DNA of 64,000 bases. Origin: JBCBSK01 sp965250105 (lineage in GTDB: Bacteria; Pseudomonadota; Alphaproteobacteria; Rhizobiales; Tepidamorphaceae). A model generated the notes under the pieces. That model was not told the origin of the DNA. It ran no database searches and saw only the letters and a program-made list of their open reading frames with translations. Position 1 is the stretch's first letter. The number at the start of each line of letters is the position of its first letter. Below are positions 8,942-18,167 of the stretch, piece after piece. A program made the position numbers and the translations under genes. The stretch is taken from positions 3,286,001-3,350,000 of the forward strand of contig OZ252290.1 in the NCBI GenBank assembly GCA_965250105.1, in the 5' to 3' direction.

Positions 8942-10576
8942 ATGGCACAGGACGCGACGGGCGGGCCGAAGGACCGGCTCTATCTCTTCGACACGACGCT
9001 GCGCGACGGGGCGCAGACGCCTGGGATCGATTTTTCGCTCGACGACAAGCTGCATGTCATCGGCCTGATCGAGCGGCTCGGCATCGACTATATCGAGGGC
9101 GGCTATCCCGGCGCCAACCCGCTCGACACCGCGCTGTTCACCCAGACGCGGACCCAGAACGCGCGCATGACCGCCTTCGGCATGACCAAGCGGGCGGGGC
9201 GGTCGGTGTCGAACGATCCGGGTTTCGCCGGCATTCTGGAGGCGACCTGCGATGCCGTCTGCCTGGTCGCCAAGGCCTGGGATTTCCATGTCCGGGTGGC
9301 GCTCGAAATCGCGCCCGAGGACAATCTCGCGGCGATCGCGGAATCGGTCTCGGCGGTCACGGACTCAGGCCGCGAGGCGCTGATCGACTGCGAGCATTTC
9401 TTCGACGGCTACAAGGCCAATCCCGACTATGCGCTGGCCTGCGCGACGGCGGCCTATGACGCCGGCGCGCGCTGGGTCGTCCTGTGCGACACCAATGGCG
9501 GCACGCTGCCGCATGACGTCGCCGCCATGGTCCGGGCCGTGATCGCGGCAGGCGTGCCCGGCGACCATCTCGGTATTCACACCCATGACGATACCGGCCA
9601 TGCGGTGGCGAATGCGCTGGCCGCCGTCGATGCCGGCGTGCGCCAGATCCAGGGCACGCTGAACGGGATCGGCGAGCGCTGCGGCAATGCCAATCTGATC
9701 GCGCTGATCCCGACGCTCTGCCTCAAGGAGCCTTATGTCGGGCGTCTTGAAACCGGCGTGACGCCCGACCGCCTGCGGCAGGTGACGGCCGTCAGCCGCG
9801 CCTTTGACGAATTGCTCAACCGGGCGCCCGATCCGCAAGCCGCTTATGTCGGGTCCGGCGCCTTCGCCACCAAGGCGGGCATTCACGCCTCGGCCATCGT
9901 CAAGGATCCGGCGACGTACGAGCATGTGCCGCCGGAAACGGTCGGCAATGGGCGCCATGTCCTGGTCTCCGACCAGGCAGGCCGGTCGAACATCCTGTCG
10001 GAACTGGCGCGTTTCGGGCTCGACGTGGCGCGCGACGATCCGGCGATCAACGCGCTGCTCGACGAGGTCAAGCGGCGCGAGGCGGACGGCTATGCCTATG
10101 AGGCGGCCGATGCCTCCTTCGAGCTTCTGGCGCGGCGCGCCTTCGGCCAGACGCCGGCCTTTTTCGACGTGAAGAGCTTCCGCGTCATGGTGGAACGCCG
10201 GTTCAACGCGATCGGCGAACTGGTCACGGTGTCGGAAGCGACGGTGAAGATCGCGGTCGACGGCGAGACGCTGATGAGCGTGGGCGAGGGCAATGGTCCG
10301 GTCAACGCGCTCGATCAGGCGCTGCGCAAGGATCTCGGGCGCTATCAGCGCTTCATTTCCGATCTCGAACTGTCGGACTACAAGGTGCGCATCCTCAATG
10401 GCGGCACCGGCGCGACGACGCGGGTTCTGATCGAAAGCCGCGACGGGTCGGGCCGGCGCTGGTCGACGATCGGGGTCAGTTCCAACATCATCGACGCCTC
10501 GTTCCAGGCGCTGTTGGAATCGATCACCTACAAATTGCTGATCGAGGGCGCGTCGGCGTCGCGGGACGCGGCCTGA
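8942..10576 (+). CDS. cimA: (R)-citramalate synthase, LeuA-like
   Basis: Condenses pyruvate and acetyl-CoA to citramalate, the entry to the threonine-independent isoleucine route. The 544-residue protein has an HMGL-like TIM barrel at about 10-280, opened by YLFDTTLRDGAQTPGIDFS, where the Arg and Asp are catalytic and metal-binding, and including HTHDDTGHAVAN with the two metal-ligand histidines. A LeuA-type allosteric regulatory domain lies at the C-terminus, about 400-530. The GGYPGANPLD segment and length fit the citramalate synthase branch rather than 2-isopropylmalate or homocitrate synthase. The start ATG follows the small membrane gene. The 3' end overlaps the convergent LOG gene by 49 bases. 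Confidence 0.92.
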   Translation: MAQDATGGPKDRLYLFDTTLRDGAQTPGIDFSLDDKLHVIGLIERLGIDYIEGGYPGANPLDTALFTQTRTQNARMTAFGMTKRAGRSVSNDPGFAGILEATCDAVCLVAKAWDFHVRVALEIAPEDNLAAIAESVSAVTDSGREALIDCEHFFDGYKANPDYALACATAAYDAGARWVVLCDTNGGTLPHDVAAMVRAVIAAGVPGDHLGIHTHDDTGHAVANALAAVDAGVRQIQGTLNGIGERCGNANLIALIPTLCLKEPYVGRLETGVTPDRLRQVTAVSRAFDELLNRAPDPQAAYVGSGAFATKAGIHASAIVKDPATYEHVPPETVGNGRHVLVSDQAGRSNILSELARFGLDVARDDPAINALLDEVKRREADGYAYEAADASFELLARRAFGQTPAFFDVKSFRVMVERRFNAIGELVTVSEATVKIAVDGETLMSVGEGNGPVNALDQALRKDLGRYQRFISDLELSDYKVRILNGGTGATTRVLIESRDGSGRRWSTIGVSSNIIDASFQALLESITYKLLIEGASASRDAA

Positions 10577-11190
10577 GACGCGACCGCCCGCCGCAAGGCC
10601 GGCAGGATCTCGGGCACCGTGTCGACCACGAGATAGTGCACCTCCAAGCCGGGCCGGATGAAACCATCCTCCAGCATGTGCTCGAGCAGCCGGATGAGCG
10701 GGTTCCAGAAGCCCGCCACATTGGCCAGGAGGATCGGCTTCCTGTGCTGGCCGAGCTGCGCCCAGGTCATCATCTCGACCGTTTCCTCGAGCGTGCCGAT
10801 GCCGCCCGGCAGCGCGACGAAGGCGTCTGACCGGTCGAACATCTTGCGCTTGCGCTCATGCATGTCGCGGGTGACAATCAACTCGTTGACATCGCGCAGC
10901 ATGCGCTCGCGCTCGGACAGGAAGTTCGGGATGATGCCGGTTACATGACCACCATGGGCCAGCACGCTGCGGGCGGTGCGTCCCATCAGGCCGAGATTGC
11001 CGCCGCCATAGACGAGGCCTATCTGTTGTTCGGCGAGCAGGCGGCCGAGCAGATCGGCGGCATCGGCATAGGCCCCGTTTCGGCCTTCGCCAGAGCCGCA
11101 ATAGACGCAGACCGTGCGGAAGCCGGTCGCGGACCGCGTATCGTCCTGATCCTGATCTCGATCCTGGTTCAGGGGCGTCCGCATGTCCAT
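10528..11190 (-). CDS. LOG family protein (nucleoside 5'-monophosphate phosphoribohydrolase)
   Basis: A 220-residue Rossmann-type enzyme related to LONELY GUY proteins, which release the base from cytokinin riboside 5'-monophosphates and in bacteria from AMP-like nucleotides. The signature PGGIGTLEE is at 128-136, preceded by CVYCGSGEGRNG, VYGGGNLGLMG and the DMHERKRKMFDRSDAF block. The start is uncertain: ATG codons at 11190 and 11184 both precede the family domain, while the open frame runs much further upstream without family features. The N-terminus carries an Asp/Gln microrepeat (NQDRDQDQDD) encoded by short GATCAG-type units. The last 49 bases overlap the 3' end of cimA on the other strand. 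Older annotations often call such proteins lysine decarboxylase, wrongly. Confidence 0.86.
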   Translation of the reverse strand: MDMRTPLNQDRDQDQDDTRSATGFRTVCVYCGSGEGRNGAYADAADLLGRLLAEQQIGLVYGGGNLGLMGRTARSVLAHGGHVTGIIPNFLSERERMLRDVNELIVTRDMHERKRKMFDRSDAFVALPGGIGTLEETVEMMTWAQLGQHRKPILLANVAGFWNPLIRLLEHMLEDGFIRPGLEVHYLVVDTVPEILPALRRAVASQAASRDADAPSISNL

Positions 11191-11429
11191 ATGGCCCGTC
11201 TTGATCGTCACGGTCCGTTGTTTCAGAGACGGCGAGATTCGACAAGACGGGCAGAAGGCTTGCCGCCCGCCCCGCGACGGGTTAGGTCCGATGACGGGTC
11301 GGGACGCCATTCGCGGCGGCCCGCTTGGCCGATACAGGACGGCGCCGGCGGTTCCGCCGACCGGTGGCCGGGCGAACAGGAAGGCGCCGCCAGCCGATTG
11401 GCCCGGTGGCCGCCGATGGGGACAGATCG

Positions 11430-13076
11430 ATGAGCGCGGATCTGCGCACCAGGCTTGTGGCTTTTCTCGGCACCGTGGCGATCCTCGGCGGCGGTATCGC
11501 GGCGATCGTCCTGTCCGACCGGCAGGCCGCGGAACAGCGCGCGGCCACGGCGCCCGCCGCGACGGATGCAAGCGATGCGGTATCATCGGCGCCCGCGCCG
11601 GCCGAAGCCACCGACGATCCGGCGCCGGCCGATGTCGCTGACGGAACGCCGCCCGCGCCGGATGCATCCGACACCGTTACCGCCGAAGCGCCGTCGGCGG
11701 CACCGAGCATCGACATCCTGCGCGTCGAGCCGGATGGCTCCTTCGTCATCGCCGGCGCGGCCGGGCCCGAGGCCGCGGTGGATATCCTGGTCAATGGCGA
11801 TGTCCTGATGTCGACGACGGCGGATGCCAATGGCGACTGGACGGCGCTCGGCGACCGGCTGCTGCCGCCCGGCGATCACGCGATGACGATCCGCGCCACC
11901 GAGGCCGAGCGTCCCGCCGCGCGCGGCGCGGCCGAGATCACGATCGGCATCGACGCAGACGGCGCGACGCCGCTCGTCGCCGTCGCGGAGCCGGGACAGC
12001 CGAGCCAGATCCTGCAACGACCTGAACCGGCACCGGTGGTCGTGGCGGATGCCGAAGAGGCGACGACGGCGGCTCAGACCGAGCCGGCTCCGGCGGATCA
12101 AGTCCAGGCCGAACCGGACGCCGAACCGGACACACAAGCCTCACGGGCCGATCTCGCCGCCGGTACGGACGTGGCGGCGGCGACGGATGGTGATGCCGCC
12201 ACCGAAACGGCCAATGACGTGACGGCCAATAGTGACACCGCCAACGACGAAACCATTGCCCCTGAGGCTTCCAGCGAGGACATAGATACCGCCGCCGCGC
12301 CCGCGACAGCGGCCGCGCCATCGACCGAACCGGTCGCCGATCCGCGCCGTGCCGCGACGGTCATCGATCTGGTCGAGGTCGAGGCGCCGGGCCGCGTCCA
12401 TGTCACCGGCACCACCGAGGCTGGCGATCCGGTGCGCGTCTATCTCAATGGCCGGCATGTCGGCGATGCGCGGGCCGATGCGCGCGGCGACTGGCAGCTG
12501 ACCTTCGACAGCGAACTGCCGCCGGGGCGCTATACCGTGCGCGCCGATGTGGTCGAGCCCGCCGACGGCTCGGTCGTGGCACGGGCTTCCGTCCGCTTCG
12601 ACCGCGCGCGGGTCGTGCTGGCGGACGCCCAGGAGACCGATGCGGCGCCGGCAAGCGGGGATGCCAGCGAGGCAGCCGTCGAGACGTCGGTCGAAACCGC
12701 AACGGAGACGGCGGCTCAACCCGTTGTGCCCGAACCGGCGGCGGCCACGGCAACCGAGGGCACCGCCGCGCAGGACGTGGCCGCCGCGCCACCGCCCCCG
12801 ACGACGGATAGCACGACGGCCGGGACGGCGGACGATACATCGACTGAACCGGCATCCGGAACCGCGACGGCCGCCGCGAACCAGCCGGAAACCCCGGAGA
12901 TCGTCATCGAGCGCGGCGACAATCTGTGGCGCATCGCGCGCGGCATCTATGGCGCGGGCATCCGCTATACGGTCATTTTCGAGGCCAATCGCAACCAGAT
13001 CGAGGATCCGCATCTGATCTTCCCCGATCAGGTGTTCACCATCCCCGTTCTCGACGACGACACGACCGCCCAGTGA
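11430..13076 (+). CDS. LysM domain protein with two Ig-like repeats and Ala/Thr/Asp-rich linkers
   Basis: A 548-residue envelope protein. One membrane segment lies at about 8-27 (VAFLGTVAILGGGIAAIVLS), so it is probably anchored with its bulk in the periplasm. Two related beta-rich modules follow, each of the form VEPDGSFVIAGAAGPEAAVDILVNG and VEAPGRVHVTGTTEAGDPVRVYLNG, and both end in an LPPGxHxxTxRA motif. They are separated and followed by long acidic Ala/Thr/Glu/Pro linkers. The C-terminal 50 residues form a LysM peptidoglycan-binding module (IERGDNLWRIARGIYG, FEANRNQIEDPHLIFPDQVFTIP). The ATG at 11430 begins the natural signal-anchor; the earlier in-frame TTG at 11325 adds only Arg-rich sequence. 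Function unknown; tethering to the cell wall is likely. Confidence 0.85.
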   Translation: MSADLRTRLVAFLGTVAILGGGIAAIVLSDRQAAEQRAATAPAATDASDAVSSAPAPAEATDDPAPADVADGTPPAPDASDTVTAEAPSAAPSIDILRVEPDGSFVIAGAAGPEAAVDILVNGDVLMSTTADANGDWTALGDRLLPPGDHAMTIRATEAERPAARGAAEITIGIDADGATPLVAVAEPGQPSQILQRPEPAPVVVADAEEATTAAQTEPAPADQVQAEPDAEPDTQASRADLAAGTDVAAATDGDAATETANDVTANSDTANDETIAPEASSEDIDTAAAPATAAAPSTEPVADPRRAATVIDLVEVEAPGRVHVTGTTEAGDPVRVYLNGRHVGDARADARGDWQLTFDSELPPGRYTVRADVVEPADGSVVARASVRFDRARVVLADAQETDAAPASGDASEAAVETSVETATETAAQPVVPEPAAATATEGTAAQDVAAAPPPPTTDSTTAGTADDTSTEPASGTATAAANQPETPEIVIERGDNLWRIARGIYGAGIRYTVIFEANRNQIEDPHLIFPDQVFTIPVLDDDTTAQ

Positions 13077-13133
13077 GGCCGGACCGCGCCGTCATGTCGG
13101 GACGCAGGCTGACGGACAGGCCCGGATCCGCCC

Positions 13134-15149
13134 ATGGTTGACACGTCAGGCGACCGGCTCGAGAGCGACATGCTGGCCGATCCGGCCGCGTCTCGCCGCC
13201 GGGTCACCCCGCAGGGTCTCGGCGAGGCGGATACGGCGGCGACGGCGCCGGATGAGGACACACAGGATGGTGAGTGGCCCGCCCGCGACCGCTCGTCGCT
13301 CGCCACCGTCCGCGATCTCTGGCCCTATATCTGGCCGTCCGGGCGCACCGATCTGAAATGGCGCGTGGTCTGGTCGATCGGCCTGTTGCTGATCGCCAAG
13401 CTGATCACGGTGCTGACGCCGTTCACCTACAAGTGGGCCGTCGACGCGCTGACCGATCCGGCCCAGGCGGCCGAGACCGCGCCGCCTTGGCTCGCTTTCC
13501 TCATCGTGCCGCTCTTCATGGTGATCGCCTACAATGTCGGCCGCGTGCTGATGGTGGTGTTCAACCAGATGCGCGACGCGCTGTTCGCCAGCGTCGGGCA
13601 ATATGCCGTGCGCCGGCTCGGCACGCGCACCTTCGGCCATCTGCACAAACTGTCCCTGCGGTTTCATCTCGAACGGCGTACCGGAGGGCTGAGCCGGGTC
13701 GTCGAGCGCGGCACCAAGGGGATCGAGACGATCGTGCGCTACACGATCCTGGCGACGATCCCGACGGCGGTCGAGTTCCTGCTGGCGGCGGTCATCATCG
13801 GCTGGCATTTCGACTGGCGCTACGTCGCCATTCTGACCGCCATGATCCTCGGCTATCTCTGGCTGACGGTGACGATGACCAATTGGCGGATCGAGATCCG
13901 CCGCGAGATGAACGATTCCGACACCGACGCCAATTCGAAGGCGATCGACAGCCTGCTCAATTTCGAAACCGTCAAATACTTCAATAATGAAGCGATGGAG
14001 AGCGGGCGCTTCAAGGCGTCGATGAAGCGCTATGAGAAGGCCGCCACCAAGACCTGGGTGTCGCTTGCCTGGCTCAATAGCGGGCAGATGATCTTGTTCT
14101 CGCTCGGCATGCTGTCCTGCATGCTGCTGGCGGCCATCGAGGTGCAGCAGGGCAAGCTGACGGTCGGCGATTTCGTGCTCATCAACGCGCTGCTCCTGCA
14201 GCTCTACATGCCGCTCAATTTCATCGGCATGGTCTATCGCGAGATCCGCCAGAGCCTGGTCGACATCGAGAACATGTTCGAACTTCTCGAACGGGATCCC
14301 GAGATCGCCGACCGGCCCGATGCACGGCCGATCGCGGTGCGCGACGGGCATATCGTGTTCGACGACGTGCGCTTCGCCTATGAACCCGACCGGCCGATCC
14401 TGAAGGGGATTTCCTTCGAGGTACCGGCCGGCGAGACGGTGGCGCTGGTCGGCCCGTCGGGCGCCGGCAAGTCGACCATTTCGCGCATCCTGTTCCGCTT
14501 CTACGACATCACCGGCGGCAGCGTGCGCATCGACGGGCAGGACATTCGCGACGTGACGCAGGACAGCCTGCGCCGCGCGCTCGGCATGGTGCCGCAGGAC
14601 ACGGTGCTGTTCAACGACACGATCCGCTACAATATCCGCTACGGCCGCACGGATGCGACCGATGCCGAGGTCGAGGAGGCGGCGCGACTGGCGCAGATCG
14701 ACGGCTTCATCCGCGATCTGCCCGATGGCTACGACACCATGGTCGGCGAGCGCGGGCTGAAGCTGTCGGGCGGCGAGAAGCAGCGCGTCGCCATCGCCCG
14801 GACGATTTTGAAGGCACCGCCGATCCTGGTGCTCGACGAGGCGACGAGCGCGCTCGACACCCATACCGAGCGCGAGATCCAGACCGCCCTCGACCAGGTG
14901 TCGCGCGACCGGACGACGATCATCATCGCCCATCGGCTGTCGACGGTCATTCACGCCCACCAGATCCTGGTCCTGAGCGCTGGCGAGATCTGCGAGCGCG
15001 GCACCCATGACGAGCTTCTGGCGCGCGACGGGGTCTATGCCGGCATGTGGCGGCGCCAGCGCGAGGCGGCCGAGGCCGCCGAACGCCTGCGCCAGGCGGT
15101 CGAGGACGACGACCAAGGCTATTTGGATGTGGGCTTGCGCAGCCGGTAA
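13134..15149 (+). CDS. ATM1-type ABC exporter (fused permease and ATPase)
   Basis: A 671-residue half-transporter of the ATM1/HMT1/ABCB7 group, thought to export glutathione-linked sulfur or metal conjugates from the cytoplasm. About 90 polar residues precede six transmembrane helices (about 85-400). The nucleotide-binding domain has Walker A GPSGAGKST at 440-448, signature LSGGEKQR from 544, Walker B ILVLDEAT at 564-571 and the H-loop in IIIAHRLST. The motif NSKAIDSLLNFETVKYFNNE is characteristic of ATM1 proteins. It starts 57 bases after the LysM gene on the same strand. Its last 75 coding bases before the tail recur, in whole or part, at two downstream places between accessory genes, a sign of insertion at this gene end. 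Confidence 0.93.
   Translation: MVDTSGDRLESDMLADPAASRRRVTPQGLGEADTAATAPDEDTQDGEWPARDRSSLATVRDLWPYIWPSGRTDLKWRVVWSIGLLLIAKLITVLTPFTYKWAVDALTDPAQAAETAPPWLAFLIVPLFMVIAYNVGRVLMVVFNQMRDALFASVGQYAVRRLGTRTFGHLHKLSLRFHLERRTGGLSRVVERGTKGIETIVRYTILATIPTAVEFLLAAVIIGWHFDWRYVAILTAMILGYLWLTVTMTNWRIEIRREMNDSDTDANSKAIDSLLNFETVKYFNNEAMESGRFKASMKRYEKAATKTWVSLAWLNSGQMILFSLGMLSCMLLAAIEVQQGKLTVGDFVLINALLLQLYMPLNFIGMVYREIRQSLVDIENMFELLERDPEIADRPDARPIAVRDGHIVFDDVRFAYEPDRPILKGISFEVPAGETVALVGPSGAGKSTISRILFRFYDITGGSVRIDGQDIRDVTQDSLRRALGMVPQDTVLFNDTIRYNIRYGRTDATDAEVEEAARLAQIDGFIRDLPDGYDTMVGERGLKLSGGEKQRVAIARTILKAPPILVLDEATSALDTHTEREIQTALDQVSRDRTTIIIAHRLSTVIHAHQILVLSAGEICERGTHDELLARDGVYAGMWRRQREAAEAAERLRQAVEDDDQGYLDVGLRSR
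15065..15139 (+). repeat. 3' end of the ABC exporter gene, reference copy of a threefold repeat
   Basis: This 75-base part of the ABC gene encodes AAEAAERLRQAVEDDDQGYLDVGLR without the first base of phase. It is matched over all 75 bases with 3 mismatches at 18743-18817, and over its last 33 bases with 2 mismatches at 17045-17077. After the repeat each copy has its own ending. Confidence 0.9.
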
Positions 15150-15197
15150 CGGCCCGCCGGGGAAGCTTCCAGCCTTGTCGGCTCAAACGCTGCCCGT

Positions 15198-15998
15198 TTA
15201 GGCGTCGAAGCCCGGCATGTCTCTCCGGAGCTTCCGCATCAGGGCGGGCCATTCCCGGCTGCCGTCATACTCCCACCACGGATTGTCGTGATAGCCCTCG
15301 CGCCAGGCATCGCTCCTGGCGTCTTCGGGAACCAGGATCTCGGCGCCCGACATCATGCAGTCGAGCTGTATCTCGCAGGCCTGGTTCAGGTAGAACGCCA
15401 TGAAGAAGGCTTCGGGCACGGATCGGCCGGCGACGAACAGTCCGTGATGGCGCATCAGCAGGACGGCGCGGCCGTCGAGATCGTCGATGAGCTGGCGGCA
15501 GAAGGCGTCGCCGCACTCGAATTCGAAGTCGGAAAAGCCCCAGAGACGCTTGAAGAAGACGGCCGCCTGGCTGATCGGCAGCAATTCGGTATCCAGGCTG
15601 GCGAGCGCCATGGTCGCCTTGGTATGGGCGTGAATGACACAGCCCACGTCGGGGCGCGCTTTGAACACGGCCTGGATCATCGACACCGCGGCGGCGTTCA
15701 GATCCGCGCCGCGCCTCGCATCGGGCCAGTCGTGGACCGACAGCTTGTGCAGCGACGAGGCGGTGATCTCCTCGTTGAACATGCCATAAGGCGCCAGGAG
15801 AAAGTGGCCCTCGGCATCGGCCAGCCGGGTGCCGACAAAGCCGTTGGCCAGGTCGGTCATGCGGTAAAGCGCCATCAGACGGTTGCACGCGGCGGTATCG
15901 ACACGCGCCGCCCATTCGGCGTCCGATAGATGCAGCGGCCTTTTGGTCTCGCTCAAGCGCCGGATCTCGGTGGTGGCTTCCTGTAATGCACTGGCCAT
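15198..15998 (-). CDS. Class II aldolase/adducin family protein
   Basis: A 266-residue zinc-dependent aldolase-fold protein. Metal-site histidines are seen in VIHAHTKATM (His123, His125) and MRHHGLFV (His184, His185). An acidic residue in the FNEEITASSLHKL region near 75-85 fits the family pattern. The ATG at 15998 has GGAGAC about 6 bases upstream; the open frame extends to 16274 but would run into the promoter of the divergent regulator. The gene is transcribed away from a GlxA-type regulator that starts 92 bases off, suggesting local control. Substrate unknown: the family includes fuculose-phosphate aldolase, ribulose-5-phosphate epimerase and many uncharacterised members. It lies between ABC-tail repeats and so belongs to the accessory region. 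Confidence 0.86.
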   Translation of the reverse strand: MASALQEATTEIRRLSETKRPLHLSDAEWAARVDTAACNRLMALYRMTDLANGFVGTRLADAEGHFLLAPYGMFNEEITASSLHKLSVHDWPDARRGADLNAAAVSMIQAVFKARPDVGCVIHAHTKATMALASLDTELLPISQAAVFFKRLWGFSDFEFECGDAFCRQLIDDLDGRAVLLMRHHGLFVAGRSVPEAFFMAFYLNQACEIQLDCMMSGAEILVPEDARSDAWREGYHDNPWWEYDGSREWPALMRKLRRDMPGFDA

Positions 15999-16089
15999 GG
16001 TCGTCTCCGTCGAAGCTGTCTTGCGCCGCTGACTGTTGCGCGATAGCGTCGCGCGGAATTGCCGGAAACTGACAAAAACCTTCTTGGAA

Positions 16090-17031
16090 ATGACAGAGGC
16101 GCCCGATCTGCTCGTGCCGCCCAGACGCGTCGGCATTCTCCTGGCGCAGGGGTTCACGGCGCTGCATCTCGACATCGCCGTCGACAGCTTGCGCATTGCC
16201 AATCGCGTCGCCGGGGCGCGATGCTTCGACGTCGTTCTCGTCGGCCTCGACGAGGAGGGGATCGAAGCGAGCAATGGCCGTCTCTATCGGCCCGATTGCA
16301 CCGTCGAGGCCGCGCAGGCTTTCGATGTCGTGCTTGTCATCGCGGGCTATGAGCCCAAGCGCGCGATCCGCGACGGGCACATCGCTTGGCTGCGGAGCCG
16401 GGCCTCGCGCGCCAAGGTCGTCGCGGCCATCGATACCGGCACGGTGTTTCTCGCGCGCGCGGGACTGGCCAAGGGCCGGCGTCTCGCCATTCACTGGGAG
16501 CATCTCGCCGTGCTGGCGTCCGAGCGCCCGGACCTCGACCTCACCGGCGCCGGCGTCGCCGAGGACGGACGTTTCATCACCTCGTCGGGCGGCCTGTCGG
16601 GCGCGACGGCGATGCTGGCGATCATGCGCCGTTTCTGCGATCCGGCGACCGTCGGCCGCGTCGCCGAGATTCTCTATCATTCCGGCCGCGAGCCGGAACG
16701 GGCGACGGCGGGTCCGGCGGATATCGTGCGCTCCGCCGAACGCCTGATGAATGCAAATCTGGAGGAGCCGCTCTCCCTCGGCGATCTGGCGCGCGCGGTC
16801 GGCCTGCACGCGCGCACATTCGCCCGCCGCTTTGAAGCCCGAACCGGCATGACGCCGATGCGGCGATACCGGCAGATCCGCTTGGCGCGCGCCAGGGACC
16901 TCCTGAAATCGACGGGTCTGACGATCGCGGAAATCGCCCTGCGCACCGGCTTCGCGACGCCGTCGGGCTTCGCCACCGCGTTCAAGGACCAATTCGGACG
17001 ATCGCCCCGGTCGATGAGCGATCACGACTGA
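16090..17031 (+). CDS. GlxA family transcriptional regulator (DJ-1/PfpI-like domain plus AraC HTH)
   Basis: A 313-residue regulator. Residues about 12-180 form a DJ-1/PfpI-like sensor; the position of the enzymatic cysteine reads AAIDTGTVFLA, with Asp instead, as in GbdR/CdhR-type regulators, so it should sense a ligand rather than catalyse. Residues about 215-310 form an AraC-type DNA-binding domain (LGDLARAVGLHARTFARRF; IAEIALRTGFATPSGFATAFKDQFGRSP). I chose the ATG at 16090; an upstream TTG at 16036 is in frame. GbdR-group proteins often control quaternary amine or amino acid catabolism. Divergent placement from the aldolase makes that gene the likely target. The stop is followed within 14 bases by a partial ABC-tail repeat. 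Confidence 0.88.
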   Translation: MTEAPDLLVPPRRVGILLAQGFTALHLDIAVDSLRIANRVAGARCFDVVLVGLDEEGIEASNGRLYRPDCTVEAAQAFDVVLVIAGYEPKRAIRDGHIAWLRSRASRAKVVAAIDTGTVFLARAGLAKGRRLAIHWEHLAVLASERPDLDLTGAGVAEDGRFITSSGGLSGATAMLAIMRRFCDPATVGRVAEILYHSGREPERATAGPADIVRSAERLMNANLEEPLSLGDLARAVGLHARTFARRFEARTGMTPMRRYRQIRLARARDLLKSTGLTIAEIALRTGFATPSGFATAFKDQFGRSPRSMSDHD

Positions 17032-17044
17032 GGATCGCCGGGGG

Positions 17045-17077
17045 CGACGACCAGGGCTATCTGGATGTGGGCTTGCG
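17045..17077 (+). repeat. Partial second copy of the ABC gene 3' end
   Basis: Thirty-three bases matching the last part of the ABC gene repeat, with 2 mismatches to the reference copy and 2 to the third copy. In phase it reads DDQGYLDVGLR followed by KDWRWPR, a different ending from the live gene (SR-stop). It lies in the gap between the GlxA-type regulator and the convergent EamA gene. Confidence 0.8.
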
Positions 17078-17133
17078 GAAGGACTGGCGTTGGCCCCGTT
17101 CAACCAGTCCTGCCGCCGCTCGCCCTATGTCCG

Positions 17134-18093
17134 CTATCGGGACGGCTCATCGTCCAGCACCGCGTCAAGTATCGGTGCTGGCTTGTGAAGGGCCACACCA
17201 ATCATCACCAGCAGGACACCAAGCACGTCAATCGCGTCGGGAATCTGGCGCAATACGATGATGCCGATGACCGTTGCCGTGGCGGGCAGCAGGGCCAGAA
17301 GGAAGGCGAAACTGGCGCGTGGCAGGCGCGACATGGCTAGTTGGTCGCAGACATACGGGACGACCGACGAACATATACCGACACCGATCCCCGCAAGCAC
17401 GAGCAGGGGGAAACCGAAGACGTCAATTGCCTGCAAGAACCCGATGGGCATAACGAAGATGAAAGCAACCGTCATCGCCGCTCCGAGACGTTCCACGCCA
17501 CCAGACGCGCCACCCTCGGATATTTTGTGGCCGAGGATTATGTAGAGAACGAACAAACCACCGTTCAAACCGGCCCAGAACAGCCCCAGAAGGTCCGACG
17601 TCAAAGCATCGCCGTCTGCAGCCAACAGCGATGGCACGTCGATCAGCAGTGCAACGCCGACGATGGCGGCGGCGAAGGCCAAGTAGTTTCGTCCGGTGCG
17701 CAGACCCCAAAGCGCGACACCGATGGTTCCGACGAACTCGATGGCGGCAACGAGCGCGATGGGAAGCCGGTCCAGAGCAAGATAGAACGCGCTGTTCATC
17801 ACCGCGAGGCAGGCCCCAAGGGTCAACAACAGGATGCGCTCGCGGCGCGTTGAGTTCTTGAATGTCCGCCATGGCTTCGTGATCGGCGCGAAGACCAATG
17901 CCGCCGAAGCGATGCGGAACCACGCGACGCCGAGTACGCCGATGACCGGGAACAGTAGGACGGCGAAGGCGGGCCCGAGGTAGTGAAACACCGCCGAGAT
18001 ACCGAACCAGGCATGCGGTGGAACGGCCGCCGAGACACGTGACAAGGCTCCGGGCGCGCTTGATTGGGAGGCGCTTTGTGATTGATCCGGCAT
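17134..18093 (-). CDS. EamA/RhtA family exporter (drug/metabolite transporter superfamily)
   Basis: A 319-residue inner-membrane protein with about ten transmembrane helices in two EamA repeats, roughly 30-160 and 170-300. The segment NSAFYLALDRLPIALVAAIEFVGTIGVALWG matches RhtA-type threonine/homoserine exporters, and the end of repeat two (SRLPRASFAFLLALLPATATVIGIIVLRQIP) fits too. The ATG at 18093 is the first before the hydrophobic core; GCAGGA touches the start, an unusually short spacing, so the true start is uncertain. Base composition is visibly less G+C-rich than neighbours. An Lrp-type regulator is divergent 74 bases away, the common pairing for amino acid exporters. It likely exports an amino acid. 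Confidence 0.87.
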   Translation of the reverse strand: MPDQSQSASQSSAPGALSRVSAAVPPHAWFGISAVFHYLGPAFAVLLFPVIGVLGVAWFRIASAALVFAPITKPWRTFKNSTRRERILLLTLGACLAVMNSAFYLALDRLPIALVAAIEFVGTIGVALWGLRTGRNYLAFAAAIVGVALLIDVPSLLAADGDALTSDLLGLFWAGLNGGLFVLYIILGHKISEGGASGGVERLGAAMTVAFIFVMPIGFLQAIDVFGFPLLVLAGIGVGICSSVVPYVCDQLAMSRLPRASFAFLLALLPATATVIGIIVLRQIPDAIDVLGVLLVMIGVALHKPAPILDAVLDDEPSR

Positions 18094-18167
18094 TCCTGCA
18101 TGATGCAGGGTCTCAGTGGTATTTTGTATGGAGATCAAGCATGCGGAACATGGTTTTTGGTGCCTGA

